From positions 62,001 through 126,000 of the forward strand of contig NZ_QQOH01000005.1 of the NCBI RefSeq assembly GCF_003345655.1: a stretch of DNA of 64,000 nucleotides, in the 5' to 3' direction. Numbering within the stretch: position 1 is the stretch's first letter; every line of letters begins with the position of its first letter. The position numbers and the translations under genes were made by a program. Shown here one piece after another: positions 1 to 8,857 of this stretch. This DNA is from Motiliproteus coralliicola. GTDB lineage: Bacteria; Pseudomonadota; Gammaproteobacteria; Pseudomonadales; Balneatricaceae. The notes beneath the pieces were generated by a model, which saw nothing but the letters and a program-made list of their open reading frames with translations, had not been told where the DNA came from and made no database searches.

Positions 1-93
1 TTTCTGGGCCGCCAGGGTTTCGGGGGTGTCTTCTTGGCAACCGGCCAGCCCCAGCAGGGCGGTCAGCAGCAACACCAGCAGTCTTGGGCTCAT
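1..93 (-). CDS. nosL: NosL copper chaperone lipoprotein (N-terminal fragment)
   Basis: Only the first 31 codons are inside the window; the rest lies beyond the left edge. The start ATG at 93 overlaps the stop of nosY (TAATG), so the two are translationally coupled. The visible N-terminus has a basic MSPR start, a Leu-rich hydrophobic stretch and an LAGC lipobox with Cys at about residue 19. This predicts an outer-membrane or periplasm-facing lipoprotein. A lipoprotein directly after nosDFY is normally NosL, which delivers Cu(I) for assembly of the NosZ CuZ centre. The identity rests on context plus the lipobox, because the Cu-binding domain is not in the window. Confidence 0.75.
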   Translation of the reverse strand, partial: MSPRLLVLLLTALLGLAGCQEDTPETLAAQK

Positions 94-920
94 TACAGAC
101 TCCTGCGGTTGAAGATCATCAGCGAGATGCTGACCGGCACGGCCAACCACACCAGCAGGGCCGCCAGCAACGCGCTGGTGGAGAATTTAACGTGCTGAGC
201 AATCGCCATCAGGCCGGTGATCTGCTCGCTGGCGAAGTAGCTGATGTTGACCAGACGGAAGATATCGGTCGGATTGAGCAGCAGCAGATAGGGGAACAGC
301 TCGGCATCAACATCGCCTTCGGTGCCGACCAGCAGGCCCAGCAGGCCGAGATCGAACACCAGTACGAACAGGAACCAGACGATCAGCGCCACACCGGCGG
401 CCTTGGATTTCTCGGATACCAAGGTGCTGATGATGTAGGCAAAGGCGATAAAGACCCAGCCAAGCAGGATCGCCGAGACGATAAAGACTGCAAAAGCCGT
501 AATCAGCTCGCCCCAGCCGGTGGTGTTGGAGAACGAACCCATGATCAAGGCCGCGGCCCCGAAGCCGACCAGGGTGGAGAACGCCATGATGGCACCGTGG
601 CCAAGCATCTTGCCCAACAGCAGTTGCCAGCGGGATAGCGGGTAGGTCATCAACAGCAGCAGGGTGCCGTTTTCGTCTTCACCGACGACGCCGTCGTAGG
701 AGAGCATCAGCGCGATCAACGGGATAATAAAGACCGCCAGGCTGGCCAGGCTGACGATGGTGGTCGACAGCGAGGTGAATCCGACCCGACCGGCAGCGGC
801 AGCGCCGAAATAGGCCAGACCGATCGCCAGCAGGGCGAAGATGGCGGTGATGGCGATAACCCAGCGGTTGCGCAGGCCGTCGCGGAATTCCTTGGCGCAT
901 ACAGTCAAAATGGCGTTCAT
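93..920 (-). CDS. nosY: NosY, ABC-2 type permease of the NosDFY copper/sulfur maturation system
   Basis: A 275-residue polytopic membrane protein. An N-terminal helix at about 20-40 is followed by a second hydrophobic segment, the conserved stretch VVGEDENGTL near residue 80, and four further membrane segments. This is the layout of ABC-2 export permeases of the NosY family. It forms the transmembrane part of the NosDFY transporter, which supplies sulfur or copper-site components to periplasmic NosZ. The start ATG (920) overlaps the nosF stop by four bases. The length is normal for NosY and I see no damage. Confidence 0.95.
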   Translation of the reverse strand: MNAILTVCAKEFRDGLRNRWVIAITAIFALLAIGLAYFGAAAAGRVGFTSLSTTIVSLASLAVFIIPLIALMLSYDGVVGEDENGTLLLLMTYPLSRWQLLLGKMLGHGAIMAFSTLVGFGAAALIMGSFSNTTGWGELITAFAVFIVSAILLGWVFIAFAYIISTLVSEKSKAAGVALIVWFLFVLVFDLGLLGLLVGTEGDVDAELFPYLLLLNPTDIFRLVNISYFASEQITGLMAIAQHVKFSTSALLAALLVWLAVPVSISLMIFNRRSL

Positions 921-1831
921 CGCTGTTCAGCCTCCATCTGCAGGGTGCCGGTGAAATGGGTGTAGAGATCTTCAAGGGTGGGCAGGTGCAGGTCGAGGTT
1001 GTCCAGCCCCGGCAGCGCCATCACCGTCTGCAGTACATTCATCTTGTGCTGGATCGGTAGGGTCAGCTTGTTGGGATCGCTGCTGTCCTGATATTCACGC
1101 AGTCCTTCGGGCAGCTCGATCTCACCGTCCAGTCGGAGTGTCATCGGCAGGTTGGCCTTGTCACGCAGGTCGTGCAGATCCCCTTCGGCCAGCAGGCTGC
1201 CACGGCCCATGATCAGGGCCCGGTCGATATATTTCTCCACCCCAGGCAGCACGTGGGAGCAGAGGATAATGGTACAGCCGCGGGCTTTGAGTTGTTCCAG
1301 ACGCTGGTAGAAATCCTGGGTCGCGATCGGGTCGAGGCCGACGGTGGGTTCGTCCAGCAGCAGCAGCTTGGGATCGCCCAATAGTGCCTGGGCCAGGCCC
1401 AGACGCTGACGCATCCCTTTGGAGTAGGTCTTGACCCGGCGGTTTTCTGCGTGGCTGAGGCCAACCTGCTCCAACAGTGCGCGGCACTGGGATTTGGGCA
1501 CGCTCTTGAGCTTGGCGAAATAGCTCAGAACTTCCAGACCGGTAAGCTGGTCGTAGAAGGCCACGTTCTCCTGCAGGAAGCCGAGCTGGCGACGCGAGGT
1601 GCGGGCTTCGGACAGGGTCGGATCTTCACCAAATACTCGGACTTGGCCCTTGGTGGCTTCGATCAGACCGAGGATCAGCTTGATGGTGGTGGTCTTACCG
1701 GCGCCGTTATGGCCGAACAGGCCGAGGATCTCACCCTGGTGGATATCGAGGTCGAGTCCCTTGAGGGCGTGAACGCCCTGGTAGTGCTTCTCGACCTGGC
1801 TCAGTTGTACGATTGGGGTTGCGCTTGTCAT
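917..1831 (-). CDS. nosF: NosF, ABC transporter ATPase for NosZ maturation
   Basis: A 304-residue cytoplasmic ABC ATPase. Walker A GHNGAGKT is at residues 40-47, the ABC signature YSKGMRQRLG at 136-145, and Walker B with DEP at 160-162. The remaining ~90 residues form a C-terminal extension typical of NosF. It energises NosY and partners periplasmic NosD. Its start overlaps the nosD stop (1828-1831) and its stop overlaps the nosY start, so nosD-F-Y-L is a tightly coupled operon. All catalytic motifs are intact. Confidence 0.96.
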   Translation of the reverse strand: MTSATPIVQLSQVEKHYQGVHALKGLDLDIHQGEILGLFGHNGAGKTTTIKLILGLIEATKGQVRVFGEDPTLSEARTSRRQLGFLQENVAFYDQLTGLEVLSYFAKLKSVPKSQCRALLEQVGLSHAENRRVKTYSKGMRQRLGLAQALLGDPKLLLLDEPTVGLDPIATQDFYQRLEQLKARGCTIILCSHVLPGVEKYIDRALIMGRGSLLAEGDLHDLRDKANLPMTLRLDGEIELPEGLREYQDSSDPNKLTLPIQHKMNVLQTVMALPGLDNLDLHLPTLEDLYTHFTGTLQMEAEQR

Positions 1832-3198
1832 CGTTGTGTCAGTTCCTCGGACGCGGCCTGGGTCTGTTTGCGTTGACCCTGTTGATCGACCAATGCGCCG
1901 TTGCTGTCGAACGGTGAGTTCATCAGCGGCGCGGAATCGAAGACGCCCGGTGATTTTAAAACCGGGAATTGGCGTTGAACCCAGCGTAGGGTTTCTACCG
2001 CCGGGCTATTGAGCAGGACCTTCACCGCCGGGTATTTCCACAGCAGCTTGTCGACCCCGTCATTGGGTTCGTAATGGGTGTCGCCGATACCGTCATCGTT
2101 CATATCCCAGCCCAGGTAGTCGCTCCAGTAGTTGCCGCGACCGTCTTTGGACCAATCCTGTTTACGGTTGGAGACGTATTTGACCTGCTCTTTGTTACTG
2201 ATGAAGGTATTGCCGGAGATGACGTTGTCTTCCGAACCGGCGGTCAGGTGGATGCCCAGGTCGCTCTCGTTGAACTGGTTGCTGACAATCTCGTTGAACA
2301 CCGAGTTGTACATGAACAGCGCCTTGCCTTCGGCGCCGCTGATGGCGTTGGAACCTTGTCTCAGGTGCGGATTACGACCGGTCTGAACCCCCATTACATG
2401 GTTCTGCTCCACCCGAGAGTTGGTGATGAAATTCATCAGGATGCCATAGTTCTGATCATCCTCGGAGCGGTTGTTGACGACGGTGAGATGCTTAGACTGC
2501 ATCAGCGCGTAGCCGGTGCGGGTGTTCTTGGTGTGGTTATCGATCACCTTGTTGCTGTAGCTGTACATGTAGTGCACGCCGTAGCGCAGGTCATGCAGGT
2601 AGTTGCTGATCAGCTCGTTACCGTTGCTGGTGTCGATATAGATGCCGTCGCGGGTGTGCCAGACCTCGTTATCTTTCACCAGTGCACCGCCGACCGCGTA
2701 CAGATGGATGCCGTTACCGCGGTCTTGGGAGCGGATATCCAGGTTACCCTCGATTTTGTTGGAGAGAATCCGGATGTCCTTGGTGGCATCGACCCAGATG
2801 CCGGAGGTGGTGCCTTGAAAATAGTTATTCTGGATCACCGCACCGGTGGCTTCGCGGCCGACGAAGATGCCGGCGTCGAGTTCGGTCAGGTCGTCACCCC
2901 AGTTCTGGATCTTCAAGTTCTCGACGGTGATTCCGTCCGACTTCAGGGTCAGGGTGCTGTCGGCACCGTTGCCGTCAAGCACAACGCCGTTGCTGCCGGT
3001 CAAGGTCAGCGGTTTGTCGATGACGAAGTTACCTTGGTAGGTGCCTGCTTCAAGGACCAGTTGATCGCCACTCTGGCTGGCGTCGATGGCGGCCTGCAGG
3101 GATTGTTGAGGCGACACGGCGATCTGTGCGGCCATCGCCTGGGTACTGGCCAGCAGTACCAAGGTCAGGGGGCATTTCAGGGGCAAGTATCGAAACAT
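1828..3198 (-). CDS. nosD: NosD, periplasmic beta-helix protein for NosZ copper-site maturation
   Basis: A periplasmic right-handed beta-helix (CASH/NosD) protein that works with NosFY to mature the CuZ centre of nitrous oxide reductase. The mature part has repeated short turns such as GIHLYAVGG, GVHYMYSYSN and GIHLTAGSEDN. I chose ATG 3198 because it has a GGA element seven bases upstream and starts directly on a signal peptide (MFRYLPL ... STQAMA). The frame stays open to 3264, and an ATG at 3210 is the alternative. It is separated from nosZ by an oppositely oriented gene, so it needs its own promoter in 3199-3446. Confidence 0.94.
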   Translation of the reverse strand: MFRYLPLKCPLTLVLLASTQAMAAQIAVSPQQSLQAAIDASQSGDQLVLEAGTYQGNFVIDKPLTLTGSNGVVLDGNGADSTLTLKSDGITVENLKIQNWGDDLTELDAGIFVGREATGAVIQNNYFQGTTSGIWVDATKDIRILSNKIEGNLDIRSQDRGNGIHLYAVGGALVKDNEVWHTRDGIYIDTSNGNELISNYLHDLRYGVHYMYSYSNKVIDNHTKNTRTGYALMQSKHLTVVNNRSEDDQNYGILMNFITNSRVEQNHVMGVQTGRNPHLRQGSNAISGAEGKALFMYNSVFNEIVSNQFNESDLGIHLTAGSEDNVISGNTFISNKEQVKYVSNRKQDWSKDGRGNYWSDYLGWDMNDDGIGDTHYEPNDGVDKLLWKYPAVKVLLNSPAVETLRWVQRQFPVLKSPGVFDSAPLMNSPFDSNGALVDQQGQRKQTQAASEELTQR

Positions 3199-3390
3199 CC
3201 TGGGTTCCATTTTGCGCGTCAATGGATATCGGTCTGGGACTTCTGAATGCAAGGATACTAGCACCGAAATACGGCGCTGGACTTAGCCTTGGTCAAGAGT
3301 GCATCGAATCGGTGATTTATCGCAATGGTTGCCGTGGGGGAATTCCGACCGTCTGGGTCGGATTAGCGCTGCTATACTGGGTATTGCCGT

Positions 3391-3418
3391 CATCCAACTC
3401 ATACCATCCAACTCATAC
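3391..3418. repeat. Perfect 14-bp tandem duplication
   Basis: CATCCAACTCATAC occurs twice back to back (3391-3404 and 3405-3418) in the 5' leader of the plus-strand gene starting at 3447. A TATACT hexamer at 3373-3378 could be the -10 element just upstream, which would put the duplication inside the transcribed leader. It may be a recent slippage product or a spaced binding site. Confidence 0.8.
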
Positions 3419-3446
3419 AAGCTGTTTGGTACCGCGGAGAAACACT

Positions 3447-3995
3447 ATGAAACGCTTATATTACTTGACCAGTAGTATCGACTGCGCCGAACGAGTGTCG
3501 AAGGAACTACATGAAAAAGGCGTGACGGATTGGAATTTCCACATCATGAGCAAGAAGTACGATAACTGGAACAATCTTAAGAAGCGCGGCCTGCATCTGG
3601 CCAGCTTCTACTTCCATCAGCACGACGGAAAGCGGATCGCCGAGCGTGGCGCGATTGTCGGCGCGCTGGCAGGATTGTGTGCGATCGCCGGATTTTTGCT
3701 CGCCAGCCCGGAAATCGCCTCTGAGTTCCGAGCCTGGTCGCTGGTATCGCTGGCCTTTACCACCGCGATTTTGATCGCGTTCGGGGTCGGTTTTGGGATG
3801 ATCTACGGACTTGACTCAGAGAACGTCAAAATCCGCCGCTTCCACGATCAGCTCGAAGAGGGCCAGTACCTGATCATGATCGATACCATCAAAGAGGATG
3901 CCGACCGGATCAGGGATATCATGGCCGATCAGCCTGGGATTACCGTAGCCGGTGAAGGCCACAGCCAGGTCAATCCATTCCAGATGGCCAGTTGA
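3447..3995 (+). CDS. Conserved-type small membrane protein of unknown function
   Basis: A 182-residue protein. It has a soluble N-terminal part (residues 1-65) with a MKRLYYLTSS start, two membrane helices at about 69-87 and 98-120, and a charged cytoplasmic-looking tail. I know similar gammaproteobacterial proteins only as hypotheticals, sometimes misnamed NAD/FAD-utilising enzymes; no catalytic motif is visible. ATG 3447 was chosen because GCGGAGA precedes it and because the upstream part of the frame reads across the nosD promoter region. It sits between nosZ and nosD on the opposite strand and ends at a strong terminator. Nothing here ties it to denitrification. Confidence 0.75.
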   Translation: MKRLYYLTSSIDCAERVSKELHEKGVTDWNFHIMSKKYDNWNNLKKRGLHLASFYFHQHDGKRIAERGAIVGALAGLCAIAGFLLASPEIASEFRAWSLVSLAFTTAILIAFGVGFGMIYGLDSENVKIRRFHDQLEEGQYLIMIDTIKEDADRIRDIMADQPGITVAGEGHSQVNPFQMAS

Positions 3996-4024
3996 CGCCA
4001 GCCTCTTATCGATATTTCCAAGCA

Positions 4025-4055
4025 TAAAAAAGCCCCGCTAATGCGGGGCTTTTTG
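4025..4055. terminator. Bidirectional rho-independent terminator
   Basis: An eight-base-pair GC stem AGCCCCGC / GCGGGGCT (4031-4038 and 4043-4050) with a TAAT loop. It is flanked by an A-run on the left and a T-run on the right, so it can end both the plus-strand gene at 3447-3995 and the minus-strand nosZ transcript. It therefore blocks simple read-through from nosZ into nosD. Confidence 0.92.
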
Positions 4056-4078
4056 TTCACTCGTAGTGACAGTGATGC

Positions 4079-5989
4079 TTAGGCTTCTACCAGCATCCGG
4101 CCGCGCATCTCCATGTGGAGGGCGTGACAGAACCAGTTACAGTAGTACCACTGTACTCCGGGCTTGTCGGCGGTGAAGGTGATGGAAGCGGTCGCCTGCG
4201 GGCTGATTTCCATCTGCGCGCCGTGGTTAACCATGCAGAAACCGTGGGTAACGTCTTCGATCTTGTCGAGGTTGGTTACCACTACGGTGACTTCGTCACC
4301 CAGCTTGACGTTGAACTCGGTGATGCCGTAGTTCGGAGCAACGGAGGTCATGTAAACACGAACCTTGTTGCCGTCACGGATTACCTTGTTGTCGGTCTCC
4401 AGGTTAACGCCGTCTTTCTCGGCCATGGCAACAGTGCTGGCGAAGAAGGGATCGTCGCGGCTCCACAGCTTGGAAGGCTTAACCTTGCTGCGGTGTACGA
4501 TCATACAATCGTGCGGCTCGGCATAGGTGGGGCCGTCGTGAACCAGAACCATCTCGTCGCCGGAGATGTCGATCAGCTGGTCGTTCTCAGCGTGCAGCGG
4601 GCCACAGTTCAGGAAGCGGTCCTTAGAGAACTTACACAGCGAGATCAGCCACTTGCCGTCAGCATCACGGGTTTCACCCATGGTGGTGTGGTTGTGGCCC
4701 GGCTGGTACTGAACGTCCAGCTTCTGCTTGATGTAGTTAACTTTTTCGCCCTTGTAGGCTTCGATCGCCTTCTGAACGTCCCACTTAACGATCTGGGAGT
4801 CGATGAACACGGTGGTGTAGGCGTTGCCGCGGCCGTCAAAGGCGGTATGCAACGGACCCAGACCCAGCTCAGGCTCGGCAACAACAACGTCACGCGGCTT
4901 GATCTTGTCGTCGAACAGGTCGTCGAACTTCCACATGTCCATCACGGTAACGGTCGGAGACAGCTTACCGTTGGCAACACAGTGGCGGCCGTCAGGCGCG
5001 GTGTTCATACCGTGCGGGCTCTTCGGAACCGGTACGTAGCGGGTCAGCTGGCTGCCCTTACGGCCGTCCAGTACCGGTACATTGTCGGCACCCGGCAGGG
5101 TGGTGTACTTACCAGCTTTAACAGCAGCTTCGATACGCTCGATGTTGAAGATAACAACGTGGTCGCGCTCGTTACGCATGGTGCCGGCCAGGTCAACGGC
5201 GTTCTCAGAGTTGTAGCAGGTAGAGAAAGCGTACTTACCGGTGTAGTCGGCATCGGTGTTGTCCAGGTTACCGTCAACGATGACCTGGAAGGCAACTTCC
5301 ATGGTCTCGGCGTCGATAGCGTTGAACATGGTGTAGTAGCCTTCGATATCCTTCATGCTTTCCAGAGCACCGTTGTTCGGGTGCGGGATCCGGAATTCAG
5401 CGTTGGCGAAGACGTACTTGGTGTGCGGTACTTTCTGAACACGCAGACCGTGGATGGCCTGACAGTTCGGAACAGTTACGATCTTGTCGGTCTTCATGAT
5501 GTCGCAACGGATACGTGCAACACGGGTGTTACCCTTGTCGTTGATGAAGACATACTTACCGTCGTAATGACCGTCGGTCATGGACATGTGCGGGTGGTGA
5601 CAGTCGCCAACCAGGTAAGGGTTCTCGTCGTAGTTAAGAACCTCTTTGGATTCGTTGGTCAGACCCCAACCGGTGGCGCAATCCAGGTTGAATACCGGGA
5701 TACGCATCAGTTCACGCATTGAGGGCAGGCCCAGTACACGGACTTCACCGGAGTGACCACCACTCCAGAAGCCGTAGTACTCGTCCAGCTCACCCGGTCC
5801 GACGTGGGCTGACTGGCTGGCGGCTTGAGCCGGAGCGGAAACCAGTGAACCACCCAGACCAGCGCCGGCGGCGCCTACCAGTGCGGCTGAGCCACCCAGG
5901 AACAGACGACGGCTGAGCTTTACGTGCTCGCTCGCGTTGGCGTCCTCGGCGTCTACTTTCGGTAGATCTTTATCATTTGGGTCAATCAT
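4079..5989 (-). CDS. nosZ: Nitrous-oxide reductase NosZ (clade I, Tat-exported)
   Basis: Reduces N2O to N2 in the periplasm as the last step of denitrification. The 636-residue protein has an N-terminal Tat signal (SRRLFLGG at 26-33). The CuZ-type cluster DCHHPH is at 129-134. The C-terminal cupredoxin domain carries the CuA ligand pattern C617, C621, H625, M628 and ends in RGRMLVEA. Length and Tat signal mark it as clade I, which agrees with the nosR and nosDFY neighbours and with a tatA gene near nosR. GGAG lies ten bases before the ATG. All key residues I can check are present. Confidence 0.98.
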   Translation of the reverse strand: MIDPNDKDLPKVDAEDANASEHVKLSRRLFLGGSAALVGAAGAGLGGSLVSAPAQAASQSAHVGPGELDEYYGFWSGGHSGEVRVLGLPSMRELMRIPVFNLDCATGWGLTNESKEVLNYDENPYLVGDCHHPHMSMTDGHYDGKYVFINDKGNTRVARIRCDIMKTDKIVTVPNCQAIHGLRVQKVPHTKYVFANAEFRIPHPNNGALESMKDIEGYYTMFNAIDAETMEVAFQVIVDGNLDNTDADYTGKYAFSTCYNSENAVDLAGTMRNERDHVVIFNIERIEAAVKAGKYTTLPGADNVPVLDGRKGSQLTRYVPVPKSPHGMNTAPDGRHCVANGKLSPTVTVMDMWKFDDLFDDKIKPRDVVVAEPELGLGPLHTAFDGRGNAYTTVFIDSQIVKWDVQKAIEAYKGEKVNYIKQKLDVQYQPGHNHTTMGETRDADGKWLISLCKFSKDRFLNCGPLHAENDQLIDISGDEMVLVHDGPTYAEPHDCMIVHRSKVKPSKLWSRDDPFFASTVAMAEKDGVNLETDNKVIRDGNKVRVYMTSVAPNYGITEFNVKLGDEVTVVVTNLDKIEDVTHGFCMVNHGAQMEISPQATASITFTADKPGVQWYYCNWFCHALHMEMRGRMLVEA

Positions 5990-6016
5990 TTATCTATTCT
6001 CCAAGGTTGTGGGAAG

Positions 6017-6032
6017 AATCATTTTTATGATT
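6017..6032. repeat. AT-rich inverted repeat in the nosZ leader
   Basis: AATCAT-TTTT-ATGATT is a perfect six-base inverted repeat about 28 bases upstream of the nosZ start. It could form a small hairpin in the nosZ 5' leader or be a protein site. It is not an FNR box, because the half-sites are inside out relative to TTGAT-N4-ATCAA. Confidence 0.4.
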
Positions 6033-6190
6033 TACAACATGCCCAGTGAGACGGCCCCCCTTGGACCATTCCACGTTTTCCGACCCCGTTTACAGTAGTT
6101 GTGGGTACTGCGGTTGCGACCGGTTTGACCTCTGATCTTGGGCGTGAATCAGCTGGTGTTCTAACCTCCTGTTATTTGTTCTTATTTTTC

Positions 6191-8338
6191 TCAGTTTGCG
6201 GTTGCTCCAACCTCGACGGCTGGAATCTTATTAGCTAAAGCTTCTTTCTCCCGCTTACGGCGCTTCTGCACCAGCGGCGGACACTTGTGATCGTTGTAGT
6301 AGCTCATCTGGCAATCGAGGCAGTAGTGGCACTCGTTGGCGTTGATGCTGCCATCCGGATGGATCGCCTGGATCTCGCACTCGTTGGCGCAGATCTTACA
6401 GGGCTGGCCACACTCCTTACGGCGCTTGAGCCAGTCGAACAGGCGGGCCTTGGACGGAATTGCCAGTGCTGCACCCAGCGGGCAGACGTAGCGGCAGTAG
6501 AACTTGCGGTTCACGACCGAGATCAGCAACAGAATGCCAGCGTAGAACACATAGCCCCATTCACGCTGGAATTTCAGCATGATGGCGGTCTTGAACGGCT
6601 CGACTTCGGCGTAGCGTTCGGCTTCACCAATCGATTCCAGCGAGACCGCGAACAGTGCCAGCAGGATGATGTACTTGACCGCCCATAGTCGCTCATGGAC
6701 CGCGAACGGCGGTTCCCACTGCTTGATCTTGAGCTTGCGGGAGACGTGGTTGATCAGCTCCTGCAGGGCGCCGAACGGACACAGCCAGCCGCAGAAGATA
6801 CCCCGGCCCCAGAGCAGCAGCGTCATCGCCACATAGGCCCAGAGGATGAAGATGATCGGATCGAGCAGGAACAGCTCCCAGCGGAAGTCGCCCATCAGTG
6901 CATGGGTAAAGGTGAATACGTTGACCACCGACAGCTGACCCAGGGTGTACCAGCCGATAAACACCACGGTATAGACCAGGAACAGGTGACGGGCATGGTT
7001 GAGCAGGCGCGGGTAGCGGACCAGGTAATCCTGGAAGAAGATGATCGCGGTCAGCAATACCAGCGAGATGCTCAGTACGGTGATCTGGAAGGTCTTATCA
7101 CGCCAGACCGAGACCCACAGCGGCTCCGGCTCCTCTTCCTCGATCACTTCGATCACCGGACGGGTGATGTACTCTTCCTTGGTCATGTAGTCGCCGAAGA
7201 AGCTGGTGAATACACTGTCCAGTGCGCCGACCTGACGACGGACCAGCAGTTCCAGCTGCCAAGGTGAGCCGTGATCGAACTCATACTGACTACGGATGAT
7301 GAAGATCGCCGTCTCTTTGAAGCCGGGGTAGCCCTCTACCACGAAGTCTTGGAAACGGTAGTAATCGGTGTCGTGGAAACTGATGACCTTCTCGTTCTGC
7401 TGCATCTGGGTGCGGTCGAAGATACCGCCACGGACAAAGCCGTTGCCCTTGAACGAATAGCGGCCGTTACCGAATACGGCAATGGCATGGTCACCCTCAT
7501 TAAGCTCGCTCTTGAGCCAGTTGTACTGCTCATCGCCAAGGAGGTTGCGGCCGATGGTCGGGATATTCAGCGGCGCGTAGGCCAGCTCAATAAACAGATC
7601 CTGTTTCTTTTCCGGGCTGGCCACGTCGACCTCTTCGGCCTCGGTACCCATGAAGGCTTCATCAATCTGGCCGCGGTTCAGCACCAGGGTTCGGATCGAA
7701 CCGTCACCGACCAGTGTCTGCCAGTCTGCCTGTTGGAACACGTCCTCTTTGACGGTGGAGGGCGGCACAATGGTGCTCTTTTCCAGTCCCGGCATGCCCA
7801 GCGCGATACCGACTTTCTTGGAGGCACGCATGATTGCTTCGTTGACCACCATGACGGTGACGGTGGCACCGGCAACGGCGTCAACGCTGATCACCCCTTC
7901 GGTATTGGCGGCACCGACACGAACCCGGTCGGTGACCTTCATGTCATCGTATTGATCGACGAAGTCGAACAGTTTTTGCTCGGGGATACCGACCAGCAGG
8001 ATCGGCTCGTGGTGTTCCAGCACCACGCTGTGGATGAACTCGCCGTTGGGCTCCATCATCACCAGGGTGTTGATCGGCGCGCCGGAGTAGGCGGGAATAT
8101 CGACGATGTCATTGGTTTCAAACGCGTAACCGACGACTTCATCGCCTTTATAGACGGTCCGGACCGGCAGGTTGTCTTCACCTACCGGAACTTTGGGGCC
8201 GATTTCAGCGCCCTGGAAAGTCGATTCGAGAATTGGCAGCGGGTCTTTGGCATCGCTGACGTTAACAACGGCCCAGCTGTGCATTGACACGATGAGTGCA
8301 AGCAAGGCAACTAGTGTCCGGGAGAGTAGTCCGGTCAT
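6191..8338 (-). CDS. nosR: NosR, membrane FMN/iron-sulfur protein feeding electrons to NosZ
   Basis: A 715-residue polytopic flavo-iron-sulfur protein needed for nosZ expression and for electron delivery from quinol to NosZ. It has a signal sequence at 1-23 and a periplasmic FMN-binding domain with the covalent-flavin-type motif AGATVT at 156-161. Membrane helices begin at about 415. Two CxxxCP motifs of the NapH type follow (CGWLCP and CRYVCP). The cytoplasmic tail has ferredoxin-like clusters (CGQPCKICANEC and CHYCLDC). It lies 201 bases upstream of nosZ and has an FNR/DNR-type promoter. Length and motifs are complete. Confidence 0.97.
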   Translation of the reverse strand: MTGLLSRTLVALLALIVSMHSWAVVNVSDAKDPLPILESTFQGAEIGPKVPVGEDNLPVRTVYKGDEVVGYAFETNDIVDIPAYSGAPINTLVMMEPNGEFIHSVVLEHHEPILLVGIPEQKLFDFVDQYDDMKVTDRVRVGAANTEGVISVDAVAGATVTVMVVNEAIMRASKKVGIALGMPGLEKSTIVPPSTVKEDVFQQADWQTLVGDGSIRTLVLNRGQIDEAFMGTEAEEVDVASPEKKQDLFIELAYAPLNIPTIGRNLLGDEQYNWLKSELNEGDHAIAVFGNGRYSFKGNGFVRGGIFDRTQMQQNEKVISFHDTDYYRFQDFVVEGYPGFKETAIFIIRSQYEFDHGSPWQLELLVRRQVGALDSVFTSFFGDYMTKEEYITRPVIEVIEEEEPEPLWVSVWRDKTFQITVLSISLVLLTAIIFFQDYLVRYPRLLNHARHLFLVYTVVFIGWYTLGQLSVVNVFTFTHALMGDFRWELFLLDPIIFILWAYVAMTLLLWGRGIFCGWLCPFGALQELINHVSRKLKIKQWEPPFAVHERLWAVKYIILLALFAVSLESIGEAERYAEVEPFKTAIMLKFQREWGYVFYAGILLLISVVNRKFYCRYVCPLGAALAIPSKARLFDWLKRRKECGQPCKICANECEIQAIHPDGSINANECHYCLDCQMSYYNDHKCPPLVQKRRKREKEALANKIPAVEVGATAN

Positions 8339-8397
8339 AGCTAATATCCGTAAAAGCTAATAAAACATTGCAGACGATCACTTGCCTGCACTGCGCC

Positions 8398-8439
8398 ACT
8401 ATATCCCTGGGGTCTGTCAACGGACTTGATTTAGATTAA
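8398..8439 (-). promoter_or_regulatory. FNR/DNR-type promoter of nosR
   Basis: TTGATTTAGATTAA (8426-8439) differs from TTGAT-N4-ATCAA at one base. Read on the minus strand it is followed after exactly 22 bases by a TATAGT -10 hexamer (8403-8398). That places the dyad centre at -41.5 from a start near 8391, the geometry of class II FNR-family activation. It predicts anaerobic and/or NO-dependent induction of nosR, and of nosZ if they are co-transcribed. Confidence 0.8.
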
Positions 8440-8528
8440 GTGTGCCAAGCATCAGCTTGAATGACAGAGGATAGCAACGATCAGAACAGTAAGTGTTAGA
8501 CATTTGTCATATTTTTCGTCCACCCAAG

Positions 8529-8551
8529 ACTCGGCCGAGACGGCCGAGAGA
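8529..8551. terminator. GC-rich hairpin after tatA (weak terminator candidate)
   Basis: CTCGGCCG-AGA-CGGCCGAG forms an eight-base-pair hairpin about ten bases past the tatA stop. There is no good U-run on either strand, so termination is only a suggestion. Confidence 0.35.
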
Positions 8552-8556
8552 CGGAT

Positions 8557-8721
8557 TCAGGACAGTTTGGGTGGGTCCTGATCCGAGATGGCTTTCTTGA
8601 AGCCTTTGACGGCACCACCTAGATCACTGCCCAGGCTGCCCAGTTTTTTACTGCCGAACAGCAGCAAGACGATCAGCAGCACGATCAAGAGCTGCCAGAC
8701 GCTGATTCCTCCAATTCCCAT
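8557..8721 (-). CDS. tatA: TatA/E-family twin-arginine translocase subunit
   Basis: A 54-residue protein. It has a short periplasmic start ([10 protein letters not shown]), one membrane helix (about 10-22), the conserved FG hinge (F22-G23), and an amphipathic helix [20 protein letters not shown], ending in a short tail. This is the full TatA/E plan at the short end of the size range. TatA multimers form the pore that exports folded Tat substrates such as NosZ, whose signal lies just downstream. A tatE-like gene also accompanies the nos genes in Pseudomonas stutzeri, so a nos-associated Tat subunit fits. It lies upstream of, and transcriptionally separate from, the nosR promoter. Confidence 0.9.
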   Translation of the reverse strand: MGIGGISVWQLLIVLLIVLLLFGSKKLGSLGSDLGGAVKGFKKAISDQDPPKLS

Positions 8722-8857
8722 CTCTTCACCTGTCTTTTTTCAACGCAGACTTACAAGCTAAGCCACCTGGTTATGGCGAGTCTGCAAGTAGCTAATTAAT
8801 CAGGCGCTAATAAATAACACAGTCATACAGTCGGGAACTTGATATGGATTAGGCTGG

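Noticed and set aside
2074-3246. Long open frame antisense to nosD
   Set aside because: A mirror of the repeat-rich nosD codons; low-complexity Val/Ala/Gly peptide without motif or start signal.
4115-5722. 535-codon open frame antisense to nosZ
   Set aside because: High-GC codon bias leaves the opposite strand open. The peptide has no recognisable domain, while NosZ on the other strand is complete with all copper ligands.
6017-6032. FNR box before nosZ
   Set aside because: The inverted repeat is ATCAT-N4-ATGAT, the reverse arrangement of TTGAT-N4-ATCAA. Kept only as a generic repeat.
7271-8287. 338-codon open frame antisense to nosR
   Set aside because: Composition typical of antisense shadows (His/Asp/Val-rich), and NosR is intact on the other strand.
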